Assembly: GCA_028583605.1 (NCBI GenBank) | Contig: CM053331.1 | Location: forward strand, 33,148,411-33,212,410 | DNA: 64,000 bases | From: Dastarcus helophoroides | Taxonomy: Eukaryota; Arthropoda; Insecta; Coleoptera; Bothrideridae | Reading direction: 5' to 3' | Part shown: positions 8,607 to 21,136 of the stretch, piece by piece | Layout: every line of letters begins with the position of its first letter | How positions within the stretch are numbered: position 1 is the first letter of the stretch | Translations under genes and position numbers: made by a program | Notes under the pieces: generated by a model | Told to the model about the DNA's origin: nothing | What the model saw: only the letters and a program-made list of their open reading frames with translations | Databases searched by the model: none

Positions 8607-11600
8607 CAGTGGCGGCTCGCGTATATGCACTGAGTAACTGCAGCACCCCCAATTCAGCTTTCCAGTTTTTGTCTCAAACTGTTGGTTTTTTTTGAAAACT
8701 TTTCCTTAACACGTTTTTATAGAAATTTTAAATTTTCTCTGATTTCTTTTATAAAAATTTCATCTTTCTTTCTAAAATCTATTTTATTTCTAATGTTGAT
8801 GAAAAACGCATTTTCAAAAATTAATTTTTCTAAATCTTTTGATAAAGAAATTAATATTTCGAGAAAGAATTGAAATTTTGAAAAAAAAGGTTAAATTTCT
8901 CTAAAAGTGTCAAAATGTTGAGAAACTAATGAAAATTTCAAGAAGCAATCTAAATTCAACTCTTCTCGCATTTTATTTCTCTAAAAAAAATAATACCAAA
9001 TCTTCCCGTTTTTACCTGATTTTGCAATTTCTACTATATTGTAGAAATTTTTTTATTTTTTTCTAATATTTTCATTTTTTTTTGTTGGGAAAGTTTTTAT
9101 TTTCCCAAATACCAATAAATTTTCTCAAAACTACTTTTGCAGCAAATTTTGTTCTTAAAATTTTTCTGGAAATTTCAACTTCTAATTTTTTGTGTTCCTC
9201 TAATTTGCTTTAAAAATGTTAGGATCTCCACGGCATTTTGACATTTTAAAGTTTATTTTATAATTTTGACTAACAACTTTTAGAAAAAAATCCCTCCATT
9301 TCAGTAAAAATGTCAAAGTTTTGGAAAGAAACCAAGAAATGTTAGGAAAACTTTTCATTGCTTCCGCATTTTGATATTTTTCTTTAAAAAAAACTAATAA
9401 CCGATGGATTATTTTCATAAAATTTCGGCTTTTTTGTACAGATATTTCAAATTTTTTCTCGAAATTTCGATTTTCTTTCTACGAAAATTGGAATCTTTTA
9501 AAATGTTGACCTATTTCAGAATTTTGACTTCATTCGAAAATTTCCACTTTTGTTAAGAATTTCGTTCGTATGTTCCTAGAAATTTTGATATTTTGTGAGA
9601 ATTTCGGCACTTCTGACATTTTCGATTTAATTGCAAAATGTCAACCTCAAAAACTTCCGCATTTTACAATTTATTTTTTGAAATTTGACCGTTTTTCAAA
9701 TATTTGATTTGTTCTCCCAATTTTAACTTTTTTGACGATTTAGACATTTACAAAAATATTACTGTTTTAAAAACCTACTGCTTTCGTAAATACTTACTTT
9801 TTGTGGAAATTTAAACTTTTTTTAAGTGTTGAATCTTTCAAAATTTTGACCTTTTTGAAAAGTTCGATTTTCTCCGGTTAATTTCAACAATTCTGATGTG
9901 GCGTTTTTTCCAAATTTTGGACAATTTCGATTTACCAAAATTTGGAAAATTTCGATTTTCCAACATATGGAAAATTTTGATTTTTGATGATTTTCATTTT
10001 TATTAAAAATTCCAGTTATTTTTTAAATTTTCGATCTTTTCTCGAAGTTTTGATTTTTCTTTTGAAAGGACTTTTTTTTGAAAGCTATAACTTATTTTCG
10101 AAATTTCGGCTCTTTTGTTAAATTTCGACTTTTATTTGAAACATTTTTTTTTAATTTCGATTTTTTTTTAATTTCGATTTTTTTTAATTTCGATTTTTTT
10201 TTAAATTTGGACCTTTTTTAAAATTTCGTCCTGATTTAAAAAATAAGACCTTTTTTAAAAATTTCGATTTTTTTAAAACATTTTACAGTTTTTTCAAAAT
10301 GTTAACTATCGAAATTTTCAATTTCTTTTTGGAAATTTCGACATTTCAAAATTTTGTCTTGTTGAGCAAAAATTATTTTAGAAAGTGCCGACATCTTTTA
10401 ATATTCAATAATACCATTTGTCATCCCCTTAGGACTTAAAAATGCGTCTTGTTTCGAAATTTTTTTTCAGGTTTTCGAATATTTCGACTTTTTAAATGTT
10501 GTCTTGTTCGAACAAAATTGTTTTTCAAAACCCAATTTTTGGCTTGTAAAAGAAAATTTTAAATTTTAATGTTTAATTAAATATCCTTTTTCACCTCGCT
10601 TCGGGTTAAGATTTTTAAAATCGATTAAGTACGTGTTTAGTAATTGCTTTTCTGTATTCTTTATATAGAAATTTTAACAAAAAATGTTCAGGAAAAAAAC
10701 CATGAAGTTTCTCCAAAAATGTCAACATTTTGGGAAAAAACGAAGAAGTTAAAAAAAAAGTTATTTTAAATTTTGACAAAAATGTTGAATTTTCAGAAAA
10801 ATATTGAATTTTCAGAAATATTTAGAATTTTGAGAAAAATATTAAATTGTGAGAAAAATATTGAATTTCAAGAAACATAAACCTTCTAAATTTCAACTTT
10901 TTGCGATTTGATATTTCCCTAAAAAAAACTTACCACTATTATAGAACCAAAGAAAATTCTAAATCAAAATTTCCAATTTTTCTAAAACTGTTATTTTTAT
11001 TTGTTAAATTTATTCCCGGAATTGTCAAGTCCGTCAACTTTCGTTAAAAAATAGATTAAAATTTAAAGATTAAGCTCAAAATTTGGAGAAAAAGCGGACA
11101 ACATTTCAAGAAAAAAGGTGAAATTTGTTATTTTTACATAATATTTTTGAAAAAATAGCAATGTCGGAATCAATGAAAAAAAAAACAATTTTTAAATATA
11201 AATTAATTGTCAAATATATTTTCAAAATTTCGACTTTTAAAGTAGGAATTATTGAAATTTTCAAAAATGAGTCAACATTTCTAGAAAAGTCGAAATTTCA
11301 AAATTAAAAATAGTAAAAATCTCTAAAAAAATTAATTGACAATTTAATGTTCTAACTTAAATTTTTTCTAGTGATTTTGAAGTTACCAGAGAAGCTTCAG
11401 AGATCAAATATTTCAGCTTGAAGTCGATCCTTTGTAATTAAAATCCACATTTTTGGAATTTATTTTTAATGGAACTGCAAGTTCTTTTTCGAAATTTGTT
11501 TCAAAAATTCGAACAATTTAAAGAATAGAAATTTTTCTTAATATTTCTTTAATTTTGAGTTCGACATTTTTCTTAAAAAGTTTATATTTAAAAAGAAAAA

Positions 11601-11867
11601 AATATCGTTTTAAAAAATATATATTTCAAGCTCAGGAAACTTTCTAAAAAACCAGACAAAATTCATTATTTAATCACAAAATTCCAATTTTTCCTCGAAA
11701 TTTTGCATTTTCGACTTTTCCTAAAGTTGAGATTTCTATTGGAGGTTCATTGGGAAGCAACAGAGGTGGTTTATATTATTATTTTTTTGAACTAATTAGC
11801 TTTTACACAATTTTAACACAAACGCCGTCGCAGCACCCCCTCTAGTTTTAGCTACTAGCCGCCACTG
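8607..11867 (+). mobile_element. hAT-type non-autonomous element A1
   Basis: It is flanked by a perfect 8-bp TSD, CAGATTAT (8599-8606 and 11868-11875). The left end is CAGTGGCGGCTCGCG, followed by a GCAGCACCCC motif about 30 bp in. The right end has GCAGCACCCC and then TAGCCGCCACTG. The inside is T-rich on the plus strand to about 10600 and A-rich after that, made of degenerate TTTCGAAATTT-type repeats. It includes three near copies of AATTTCGATTTTTTTT at about 10150-10200. No transposase is visible. It shares termini with A2 and A3 and must have been moved by a transposase in trans. Confidence 0.88.
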
Positions 11868-12214
11868 CAGATTATAATAGCGAATCAATATTTGGTTTGC
11901 ACCCACAAGTACAACCTAATGCTTGCTTATGGGCAAGTATTTTAAGCGAACAAAATATGAGTTAAGGCGCAGGTGCATATGTGTAAAGCAAGGTTTGCAG
12001 GCTAGACTGCAAACCATGGACCCAATAATGTCGTCAAACCCTTACGAATCGGCGGAATCCGCTATAGTCAACAGTATGTTTGGTAACCATAAATCTGTTA
12101 TCAATAAATAAAATAAACAACATAAAGAACAATTTACTTTCTTTTTTATCCCAGCGTTTTTTTGGAGGTTGCGCAAACCTGCAAACCTTAGCACTGGCCG
12201 CCACTGTTTAGCAC

Positions 12215-13734
12215 GCTTTAGCATATTTTAAAAATCGTAATGAAGATTTTGAAAAAGTTTGCTTTTCGGGTATTTAATCGAAATTTTAGAGAAGAAATAA
12301 AAAATTTAAAAAATCTTGCGAAAAAACTCAACATTTTGAAAAAAATCGTTGTTTATGTATGACCATATGTTTTCTTTTTTTATTTTGAGTGCCTAAATAT
12401 TCGACTTAATTTCAAATGTTCGAATTTTTTTCGAGCTTTCTACATTTATTAAATCTGTTTCATCAATAACCACTTACGAAATTATAATTTTAAATTTAAA
12501 GACGGAGCTTCGAGGACAAATCCAACATTTTGAGATTGAACTGGAAATTTTGAGACAAACCGTAATTAAACCTTTTTCAAAATGTTGACTATGTTACTCT
12601 CGAAATTTTAGCTTTAAGCATAAGATTTGTCATAAGATTGTAGAATTTTTTAATAAAAACATATCAAGTTTGCAAAAGATTCAAAATTTATAGAAATTGA
12701 ATTTAAGTTTTAACGCGAAATTTCTAGAAAAAAGTCGAGATTTCGAGAAAAACTCGAAATTTTCAAAAATGTGTAAACATCCAGTCATTCCAGATTATGG
12801 CCAAAATTTTAAAAGGAAAGCCGAAGTTTGAGAAAATTTTATTTTGACCATGGAAATTTGAGAAAAAAGGTTAAATTTCCAGAAATAATTCTAACTTTCG
12901 AAAGTTTACATTTTGTAAGGGATGCTACGCTTTCGTCGCATAGCTTCTGTGAGGAATGCGCCCCTGCACACTGATATTAGTTCCACGAGAGTATTTATGA
13001 CAGTTTGTAATTCATATGCTGTCAATTTCTTTAATGACAAAAAATATGTAAACATCCAAATATCAGATAAACATAAAATTTGATAAAGTTACGAGGTTCG
13101 ACTTTTTTCTGAGAAACTTTTATAAAGAGCAAACTTTCAAAAATAGAAATTTACGTCAACAATTTGAGAACAATTTTTTTATAAATCTAATTTTTTTCGA
13201 AGATTGTGCTTTGATTCAAAATTTAGATTTTTTTATCAATTTCGAATGAAAAGTTAAACTTTTACATTTTCTTTTTTTATTAAACTCGGAATTTTGGGAA
13301 AGCACTTGACAACATGAAAAATATTTCAAAAATTACATTTTTATCTCAAAATATTGAGCTAGAACTTAAGTATTGGGTTTTTTGTTGATATCTGCTTCGA
13401 AATAATAATATTTTTGAAAAAATTGAAATCATGAGAAGCGTTTTGTTAATTAACTTATTTTTATAACTTTAATTACCTTTGAAACATTCGGAAACTGGTT
13501 AGTTTGAGTTTTGACTTCAAACTCGAAATGTTTACCTTTTTTTCAGAAATTTATATGTTGATTCTTAAAATTTCTCCTTTTTTTTGAAAACTAAAATTTA
13601 AATTCAAAGTTCAAGTTTAAAAAATTTGAAATCTTGTGAAATTATTAAAAATTGTCTTGGTTTTCTTAGCTTCGATTGAGAACATGAATAGAAGATTTTT
13701 TAAATTTAAATATTTGACTACTGAGTGAAGGTAA
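12215..13734. repeat. AT-rich filler and unassigned sequence
   Basis: Mostly degenerate AAATTTTGAGAAAA-type sequence. A less AT-rich island at about 12910-13020 was not recognised. No gene supported. Confidence 0.45.
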
Positions 13735-13821
13735 TACAAGGGTAAATCAAATATGAACCGAAATTTCTATCATGTCGCCATGAGAGCGTCGGGAGCGTGC
13801 GCATACTCTTGGACAGGTTAG

Positions 13822-14723
13822 GTGGGGATATCACGTGACTTCCTGCGCCCAAGCGAATTCCGTTCTCAGCGTTCGTCACTTGTAAATACATTAAGTAAGC
13901 AAGAGGTTCATCCGCACGTTGCGCAGCGCATTATTATTAAATTTCTTGCCGTTGAAGGTGTAAAACCCGCCGAAATTCTTCGTAGACTAGAAGCACAGTT
14001 TGTTTGAAGAAAACTCAAGTGTACAAATGACACAAAAATGTTTTGGAAGGACGAACTCAAGTTGAAAATGAACCCCATGCCCGTCGTCCTCGGACCAGTA
14101 TGACTGCGAAGAAGATTACAGCTGTTCAACGCCTTTTGAAAGCTGATCGCCACCTTGACGTTTTCAACTTTAAGGTGGTGGTTTTTTGCAACGTATCGTA
14201 ACGTGTAATGATACTTGGGTCCATCATTATACCCCTGAATCTAAACAAGCAAGCATGGAGTGAAGAAGAAAGGGGGAAGCTTCACCCGTCACGGCAAAAA
14301 TACGCCTCTCAGCAGGAGAGGTTCTTGCGCCAGTGTTTTGGGATTTTAAAGGAGTTGTGCGCGTCGATTTTCTGCGTGAGCGCCGTATAGTTAATGCTCC
14401 TACTACTGCCAGCTATTGGATCAAGCAAAACGTGCATATCGGTGGAAGAGGCGCGAATTTTCGGTCAGAAATGTGATTTTGCTTCACGACAGTGCCCGCC
14501 CCTACTCAGCCAATCTGACACATCAAAAACTAGAGGAAATGCATTGGGCAACATTAGAACACCTTCCTTATAATCCCGACTTATCGTCAAGCGATTATCA
14601 TATTTTTGGGCCACTGAAAGAAGCTCTAGGAGGTGAGCGATTCCATGATGATGCTGCTGTTGAGACATTTGGGTGCAATTAGCTGCAATCACGCCTCATT
14701 TCTTTTTGTGATGATGGCATTAA
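13822..14723 (+). pseudogene. Mariner transposase, frameshifted
   Basis: Recognisable blocks are in order but in different frames. The N-terminal helix-turn-helix region (QRIIIKFLAVEGVKPAEILR) is near 13930-13990. KKTQVYK with stops follows. CNDTWVHHYTPE is near 14205-14235, where mariners have CDETW, so the second catalytic Asp appears substituted. WDFKGV and FLRERRIVNAP follow. Finally an 88-codon frame at 14416-14682 has VILLHDSARP and YNPDLSSSDYHIFGPLKEA, matching the third catalytic region of the DD34D class. The frame ends at the TTAA where the Kolobok-like element inserted; the last residues lie beyond 20360. It cannot encode an active enzyme. Confidence 0.85.
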
Positions 14724-17008
14724 GGGGTAACACCACTGTAAATTTTTCAAAAAATCAATTATTTTTAGGCTTAAAAAATACTTTGAACCTTTTAGAATAT
14801 GGGGAAAAATATTTCATACCTCAAAGTATTTTTTTTTCTTGAAATTTCGAGCTCTTCCCCAAGCGCGTCGGACTGCTCCGAAACGACACCTGCGTCAGAT
14901 GAATACCTGCTGGGAAGGTACAGCCTAATGTCCTACGTTTTGATTTCTATCTTATCAAATACACTAACAGATGCCATTATAAAGCATTTATATTCAGGTA
15001 GAAGCATTTCTAATCAATAGAACGTTAGTGTAGAGTCAACTCGTGTACAAAAAGGACATAATTTCGTCGCATGAAATCACGATTTTTGTGTGTAGTGCTG
15101 ATTTTTAACAGTTTATTTGTAATCTCAGTGTGCTTGTAAGTTACAAAAAAAAAGTGCAAAAGTGTAACAGGGCAAGAAAGGTACGAAAAAATCGTATCCA
15201 ACGCGACGTCGGACCAACGAGACGACCGTTGAATAGATATGAGACTGAGAGTGATTCGAAAGGAGTCAGTGCTTCTGCGCAAAAATTAGAAGTTAGTGAT
15301 GAAGATTTTGATATTAATTATGAATTAAGCTATAGAATTATAAATTTTGTTGCCGTTTTCTCTGTCATTTCACAACACGTGAATTCAGACATCACGTTTC
15401 ATGAAAGGAGTCCTCGGGGCTTAGGCTTCAAAATAGTTATCGTTTGTCCGAAATGTCTAGATGCTGTTATTCCAAGTAGTAAATTCATACGAAATGCATA
15501 TGAAAGTAACCGTCGAATCATGTTAGCAACGCGACTACTAGGAATAGGACTAAATGTAATAACAAAGTTTTGTACTTTCATGAAATTGCCACGACCGATA
15601 TTTCAATCTTTTTACGACAAATTTGTGGATATGATTTCGATCGCAACAGCAACCATACGAGAGGCTAGTATGAAGAAAGCAGCGCTAGAAGAGAAAAAGA
15701 AAAGTGAAGAAGATGGACAACTTGAAGGGATAACTGTTTCCGGTGATGGCTCGTGGAGGAAACGCGAATTTTTTTCGCTTTTTGGAATCACCTCATTTAT
15801 TGGATGGTTTACAGGCAAAATCGTCGATATTGAAGTGAAGTCAAAGCACTGCAAATCTTGCGAGCACTGAAAGAATAAATTGGAAACAAGTGAGTATGAA
15901 GAATGGTACAAAAAACACGTCGATGAATGTCAAGCGAACCATGAAGGCTCAGCTGGTAAGATGGAGGTAGACTCTGTCGTCGAGATGTTCCAACGATCCT
16001 AAACGTTGCACGGTCTCAAATACGCAAACTACATCGGTGATGGTGACAGCAAAACCTTCAAAGGAATAATGGTTAAAATCCGTACAAAAATTTTAAAGTA
16101 CAAAAGAAAGAGTGCATTGATCATGTACAAAAGAGAATGGGCACTCGATTGGGAAATCTGAAAAAAAAGTTAAAGGCCTCGGAGGAAAAGGTAAATTAAC
16201 TGCAAAATTAATTGATCAATTAACAATTTATTAGGGCGTGGCTATACGTCGGAATCCGGATTCCTTGGAAAATATGAAAAATGAAATCTGGACAACCTTA
16301 TATCAAGAGTTATCAACCGACGGAAATCCGCAGCACGAGAAGTGCTCAGAGTTTTGATGTAACTGGAAGAAGGGCAGCTGTATGGTCCTGGGATAGCAGA
16401 TTAATAGTAAAAAAAATTAAACTGTCAAATTTTACATTTTTTCATGTCTATAATGCAGTTCAAAACTTTAAAGGCGTTTTTCTCGAAACACGATTTTTCA
16501 AAACGGCACGCAGCATAACTCCAACAATTTTCATTCTTTTCATTCGAATTTGTTAAAATATCTTTAAAATAAGATTTTGAAGAGAAATACGTAGAGGGTT
16601 TTCGATAAGTTAATTTAATCATTATTTATTAACAAATAATTATCTATTTTTTTTGTTGAAAATTTAAAGATTTAATTCAAATACTCGCCAATCACACCAA
16701 AATCAATATTTTTAAAATCCCCTACGTATTTCTCTAGCTATAAGCATGTACAATAAGTGTTTTTTTTCTAATTCCAAATTTGCAGCAGCTACACTGCGTG
16801 CCGCAGAGCGCCTCAAATTCTACGTGCCTCGCGAAAATGGCCCTGGTGGCGTCATTTTTGAATATTTTTTTATAATAATTCTCTATTTTGTTACTTAAAT
16901 ATACGCTAAATAACTTCCTCCAATATTATAATTTTATTACCTTTCCTTCCACCCAAAAAAAATTACAAACAAACACGTTTTTTTGGGCTCTTACAGTGGT
17001 GTTACCCC
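14724..17008 (+). mobile_element. Kolobok-like TTAA DNA transposon
   Basis: A perfect 18-bp terminal inverted repeat, GGGGTAACACCACTGTAA (14724-14741 and reversed at 16991-17008), is bounded by TTAA on both sides (14720-14723 and 17009-17012). TTAA duplication is shared by the piggyBac and Kolobok superfamilies. The coding remnant inside has the GDGSW...K motif series of the Mutator-like/Kolobok transposase family and nothing like piggyBac, hence the call. At 2285 bp it is close to autonomous size but coding-defective. It sits inside the mariner coding region. Confidence 0.8.
15130..16380 (+). pseudogene. Kolobok/Mutator-like transposase, with stops and a frameshift
   Basis: An open frame of 246 codons (15130-15870) starts with a basic region and contains VIVCPKC, then VSGDGSWRKREFFSLFGITS, then GKIVDIEVKSKHCKSCEH. 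After an in-frame TGA at 15868-15870 (probably a former Trp codon) the same frame continues with a Cys/His-containing stretch, a TAA at about 15999, and YIGDGDSKTFKGI, the second acidic motif. A further frame gives GGKGKLTAKLIDQLTIY and AIRRNPDSLENM. The Asp residues in GDGSW and GDGDS are presumably catalytic. At least three lesions make it a pseudogene. Family membership is from recalled motif similarity only. Confidence 0.75.
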
Positions 17009-17036
17009 TTAAAAAACTCTTAAAATGCGTAACAAA

Positions 17037-20000
17037 CAGGGGCGGCCTTAGCCATTGCGAGGCCCTCGTCTTTGTGGAATAAGTTTTAACATAGACATAG
17101 TCAGAATAGGGCAGGGTAGGGCGCTTGTCCCCTCCCCTAGCTCGTGTGGTTAACGAAAATTTATCTTAAACTGCGGAGACTTTCTCTAAAAAATTTCCAT
17201 TCGACAAAAGTCGTCCTTCTTTAAGTTATTGATATTTTCTCGAAATTTCGACTTATTTCACGAAATTCGTCTTTTTTCATAAATTTCTTTGGAAATTTCA
17301 AATGTATTCCTAAAATTCGATTTATTTTATCAGAATCCAACTTCTAAAAATTTCGAATTTTTAACATTTCTCAAAATTAGTTTTTTCTGAAAACTTCGAC
17401 TTCTCTTTAAACTTTGATTTTCTGAAAATTTCGACTTTTTTATCAAGATTTTCCCCGTTTGCTTAAAACTTGATCGATTTTTTGATAACAATATTTATCT
17501 GGAAATTTTTATAATGAATTTTTTAGAAATTTTGTAAAAAGACAAAAATTCCGAGAAAAATTCCCCTGGAATGGGAACATTCAACTTGTTTCTCAAAATT
17601 TCGACGATTTTTTCAATATTGGACATTTTCTGACTCAAGGTAGGGCAGAACAGGGCGCATGTCTGCCTCTAATTCAAGCGCTCAAGAAAAAATCTAGAAA
17701 TTACATTTTTCTCAAAATTTGTCCTTTTTCCAAAATTTCGACTAAATTTGACTCTCTCTGAAGAATTTCGAGTGTTTACTAAATTTTGACTTTTTTCTCA
17801 AAATTTCGATCTTTTTTTGTTTTTCAAGGGAAAAAAATCGAAGTTTCCAAAAAAAAACAAATTTAGAAAAATCGAAACTTTGATATTTTTCTCAAAATCC
17901 GGCTTTTTTCGCAAATTAAAAATGATCCTGAAATCCCATCCTGTATGTTCCCGGAAAACTGAATATTTTTCCTGAAAATTCGTATCTTTCTTAAAATGTT
18001 GACTTTTTTTTCAAGACTCGTTTTTTTCACAAACGGACGGCTATTCTCAAAGTTGCACTTTTTCTTTGTTTGAATTTTTTCTGGAAAATTTAGATCTTTG
18101 ATGCTTCATTTGGTAGTTTTTCTAGAAATGTCGACTGCTTTTCAGAGATTTCGTTTTTTTTAATTCCTTTATTTTTATTAACATCGGTTTTTTCTGAAGA
18201 TTTTGATCATTTGGAATTTGATTTTTCAAAACTTCTAACAGGTTTCTTAAAATTTGCCTTTTTCCCGATATTTTTATATAAAAATTCGAGATTCAACTTT
18301 GCTAAAAATTTTGAATTTCTCTTAAAATTAGTTTAATTTCGTCTTTTCAGAAATTTCGACTTTATTCTCAAAATTCCACTTTTTGGGTTCTTCTTTCGGA
18401 AATCATTTTTTCTATCAAAATTAGGCCAGTTTTCTGAATATTTGTCTTTTCTTTAAATTTTGACTTTTTTAAATTTGACTAGAAATTTCATCTTCATATT
18501 TCGCCTTATTTTCGAAATATTAACTTTAATTTCAAAATGCCATGCTTTAGTTTCTGGAACTTTCTGGACTTTTTTCTCCAAATTGGCTTTTCCTTTAAAT
18601 TTCAGTTTTTTCGAAATACGTCTGTTTTCTTTAAATTAGGTCGACATATTATCAAAAATTAAAAATGTTGCGAAAAATATTTTTGGGTAATTTCGAGAAA
18701 AAGATTTCTTGTACATTCAATTCCTTTATTGAAATTTAAATATTATGTCAAAATTAGAATAAAAAAGTAAACATTTCGAGAAAAGCGTTTTTGGAAATTG
18801 CAAATTTTTTCACAACATTTGGTCTTTGGAAATATTTTGGCCTATTTAGAAATTTCGAGTTCTTCTGAAAGGTTGGGTTTTTATTCAATTTGGGTTTTCT
18901 AAAAAATCCTTTTCCAAAATAGGGTTTTTTTAAAAAAATTGGTCGCTTTGGAAATTACGACTGTATTATTCTACATTTTTCTCTCAAAATTGAACTTTCA
19001 TTTTTTTAATATTCGTTTTTTTTCTGATTTTTTTTCAAATTTAAGTTTCCGAAAATTTCATGTTTCTCAAAAGTTGTCTTATTCTGGAAATTTTGACTCG
19101 TACTAGAAATCGGGATGTTTTATGCTTCCGAAAATTTCCGTTTACAGTGAAAAATTGTTCTCAAAGTTACAACTTTTTTTTGAAAATTACATCTTTTTTT
19201 TTACAAAATTCCACCTTTAAAAATATAATTTTTTCGAATTTTCAACAATTTTTGAGATTTTTCGAAAGGTTAGAATTTTATTTTAAACACGAATTTCTAA
19301 ACATTCCAACTTTTTCCCAAAATTCGTTTTTCCTCGTCTCTTTCAAAACTAAAATTTCTCTTGAAAATGTTCACTTTTCTTTAAGAGGTTTCAACCTTTT
19401 TCTTGACATTTCGACGGTATTTTTTAAAATCGTTATTTTTTGAAATCTTCGAAATTTGGATAGTTTTTAGTGTTCCGAAAGGATAGGTTTTTATTTTAGA
19501 TTCAATTTACTGACTGTTTTCGCAAAGTTCGACTCTATTTCCAAATTTCTAAGTTAATCTGAAAATTCGATTACTCAGTTCATGTAGTTAAATGAAAATA
19601 TACATATACTCGGAACGTTTCCGGTTTTCTTTTTTAATCAATTTTTCAAAATGATTCCTGCCCCTCCCTGAACTAAATCCTGCCTACGCTTATGTATTTC
19701 AATGATGATGCTTGACTAGAAATGCAAAGTCATAAATAAATATATTTGGACTTTTAAAATTGTTTATTGGAAACTAAGAAAAATTAATTAACACAAAGAT
19801 TTTTTTTGGTGGAACGGACCGGTCCTTGGGTATCTTCAAAAAAATCCTTCTTGGCTTCAGGGGACAAGTTTTATCCTTCAATTTTTAAACACAAAGATAA
19901 CAAACTATTAATCATGATAAATAAGGTGCGTTAATGTCTTAAAAGGATCAGGGATTTAGAAATGATAACGACTGTTCTAATATAAAAGCATAATCCGACG

Positions 20001-20351
20001 ACAGTTGACAGCTGAAATGAAACACGGGAATTCCCCGAATGGCAAACATGAAGAAAATGAAGTACTATCAGATTTTGTTTAGCCCTTGCAGTTGGCAGCA
20101 CTTGTGGCACTGGTACGAAATTTCGTCAATGTGAAAGAGAAAGAAAGGAACATTCATTGGAGCGAATGAGACAGATATCAGCGCGATAACTACCACGCAA
20201 GGGAGCAGCGAGTCCAGTTTTATAATGCGCGGTTAAGGCTCGAAATTCAAATGAACATTAGAATTCCTGCTATGCGCGAGTGCGCGAGGCCCTCTACAAG
20301 AGCGAGGCCCCGGGCGGTTGCCCTGCTTGCCACCCCCAAAAGCCGCTCCTG
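17037..20351 (+). mobile_element. hAT-type non-autonomous element B1
   Basis: Termini are CAGGGGCGGCCTTAGCC on the left and, reversed from the right, CAGGAGCGGCTTTTGGGGG. It is flanked by 8-bp TSDs GTAACAAA (17029-17036) and ATAACAAA (20352-20359), one mismatch. The interior at 17160-19600 is T-rich degenerate repeat; the last 700 bp are of ordinary composition. It carries a short PLE-end insertion at 19801-19887. The same element, including that insertion, occurs inverted at 57889-61255. No transposase recognised. Confidence 0.87.
19801..19887. mobile_element. PLE-3-type end fragment inside B1
   Basis: 87 bp of PLE-3-type terminal sequence (TGGTGGAACGGACCGGTCC and CAGGGGACAAG words) flanked by the 11-bp repeat AACACAAAGAT (19790-19800 and 19888-19898). 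The identical arrangement in B2 (58351-58438) shows that it was already in the element before B1 and B2 spread. Confidence 0.75.
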
Positions 20352-20550
20352 ATAACAAAATCAGGAGATTATGTAGAGAAATAGTTAATAACTTCCATGT
20401 ATATATCTTGTACCGATAAATTTTTAAAAACAAAGTCCGGTTTATATTTGATTTACCCTCGTATCTAAACTAGCTACTAGACTAGTAGCTACACATTTAA
20501 ATAATTTCTGCTTGTTTTTTTTCTATATTTTTTTGTATTGGTATATGAAT

Positions 20551-20733
20551 CGGTGCTGGATTTACGTATAAGCTATATAAGTTATGGCTTAGGGCCCTCG
20601 CCATCTTGAGGGGCCCCCAAATAGAGTTGAAGACTTCTTTTTCGGTCGATAAAATTATTGATGTTAACCTTTTTTTTTACAGGCCCCATTTCTCAAATAC
20701 CTTATGGCCTCATCAAGTCTAAATCCGGTCCTG
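20551..20733. mobile_element. Small hAT MITE
   Basis: 183 bp. Ends are CGGTGCTGGATTTA on the left and, reversed from the right, CAGGACCGGATTTA. Flanks are ATATGAAT (20543-20550) and ATACGAAT (20734-20741), an 8-bp TSD with one mismatch. The inside has GGGCCCTCGCC and GGGGCCCCC, typical of this MITE type. No coding capacity. Confidence 0.75.
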
Positions 20734-20981
20734 ATACGAATACAAATTTAGTTCGGTTTCGGCCGAAACCAGAATAAAAGCTGGAATTCGTTTTCGTTTT
20801 CAGTTTCAAGCAATAAACTAGTTTTAATCGCACTATAAAAATAATGTTGAAATTTTCATTGAAAAATAAAAACTTTTTTTTGATGGAACGGACTGGTCCT
20901 TGGTTATCTTCAAAAATTGAAACACAGAACTTGTCCCCTGAAACCAAGAAAAATTAAAATTAAAAAACACAACAAAGGTTG

Positions 20982-21022
20982 CTCTAACGCGTTTCGACAG
21001 CCAAGTTGTCATCTTCAGAGAG
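20982..21022 (-). ncRNA. Hammerhead-like fold in the PLE-3 end, with one extra core base
   Basis: On the minus strand: CTCT, CTGAAGA, one extra T, stem II GACA/TGTC, GAAA, stem III AC-GC-GT, T17, then AGAG pairing with CTCT as stem I. Every consensus element of a type-I hammerhead is in place, apart from the extra nucleotide between A9 and stem II and a GUU cleavage triplet. Copies at 45323-45513 and 46229-46396 have lost core bases. Confidence 0.55.
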
Positions 21023-21136
21023 AAACTAACATCTAATCTTAAAATTAACCCTTATATACTAAGAATATTCACTCCGTGCGTGATCGGCCGCACCCGAACG
21101 CGCATCCAATCATACACGTCGTTCTGTCACAATTTC

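Larger units (their letters stand above)
7904..12206 (-). mobile_element. Decayed hAT transposon, host of nested element A1
   Basis: It is flanked by a perfect 8-bp TSD, TTTAGCAC (7896-7903 and 12207-12214). The termini are inverted: CAGTGGCGGCTGGTGCTAA on the left, and the right end reads as CAGTGGCGGCCAGTGCTAA when reversed. Both termini run into a GGTTGCAAA/GGTTTGC-like subterminal motif. An 8-bp TSD and CAG...CTG ends are diagnostic of the hAT superfamily, and a hAT transposase remnant lies at 8000-8595 on the minus strand. Removing nested A1 leaves about 1.0 kb, so this copy is internally deleted. Confidence 0.85.
13737..20461 (+). mobile_element. Mariner element split by two nested transposons
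   Basis: The ends form an inverted repeat: CAAGGGTAAATCAAATAT on the left, and CGAGGGTAAATCAAATAT when the right end is reversed. TA dinucleotides flank it at 13735-13736 and 20462-20463, the mariner/Tc1 target. The mariner-derived pieces are 13737-14723, 17013-17036 and 20360-20461, about 1.1 kb in all. Joining across the TTAA and 8-bp TSDs restores the C-terminal coding order, with GDYVEK and a stop at about 20370-20392. This gives a clear order of insertion: mariner first, then the Kolobok-like and B1 elements. Confidence 0.88.
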
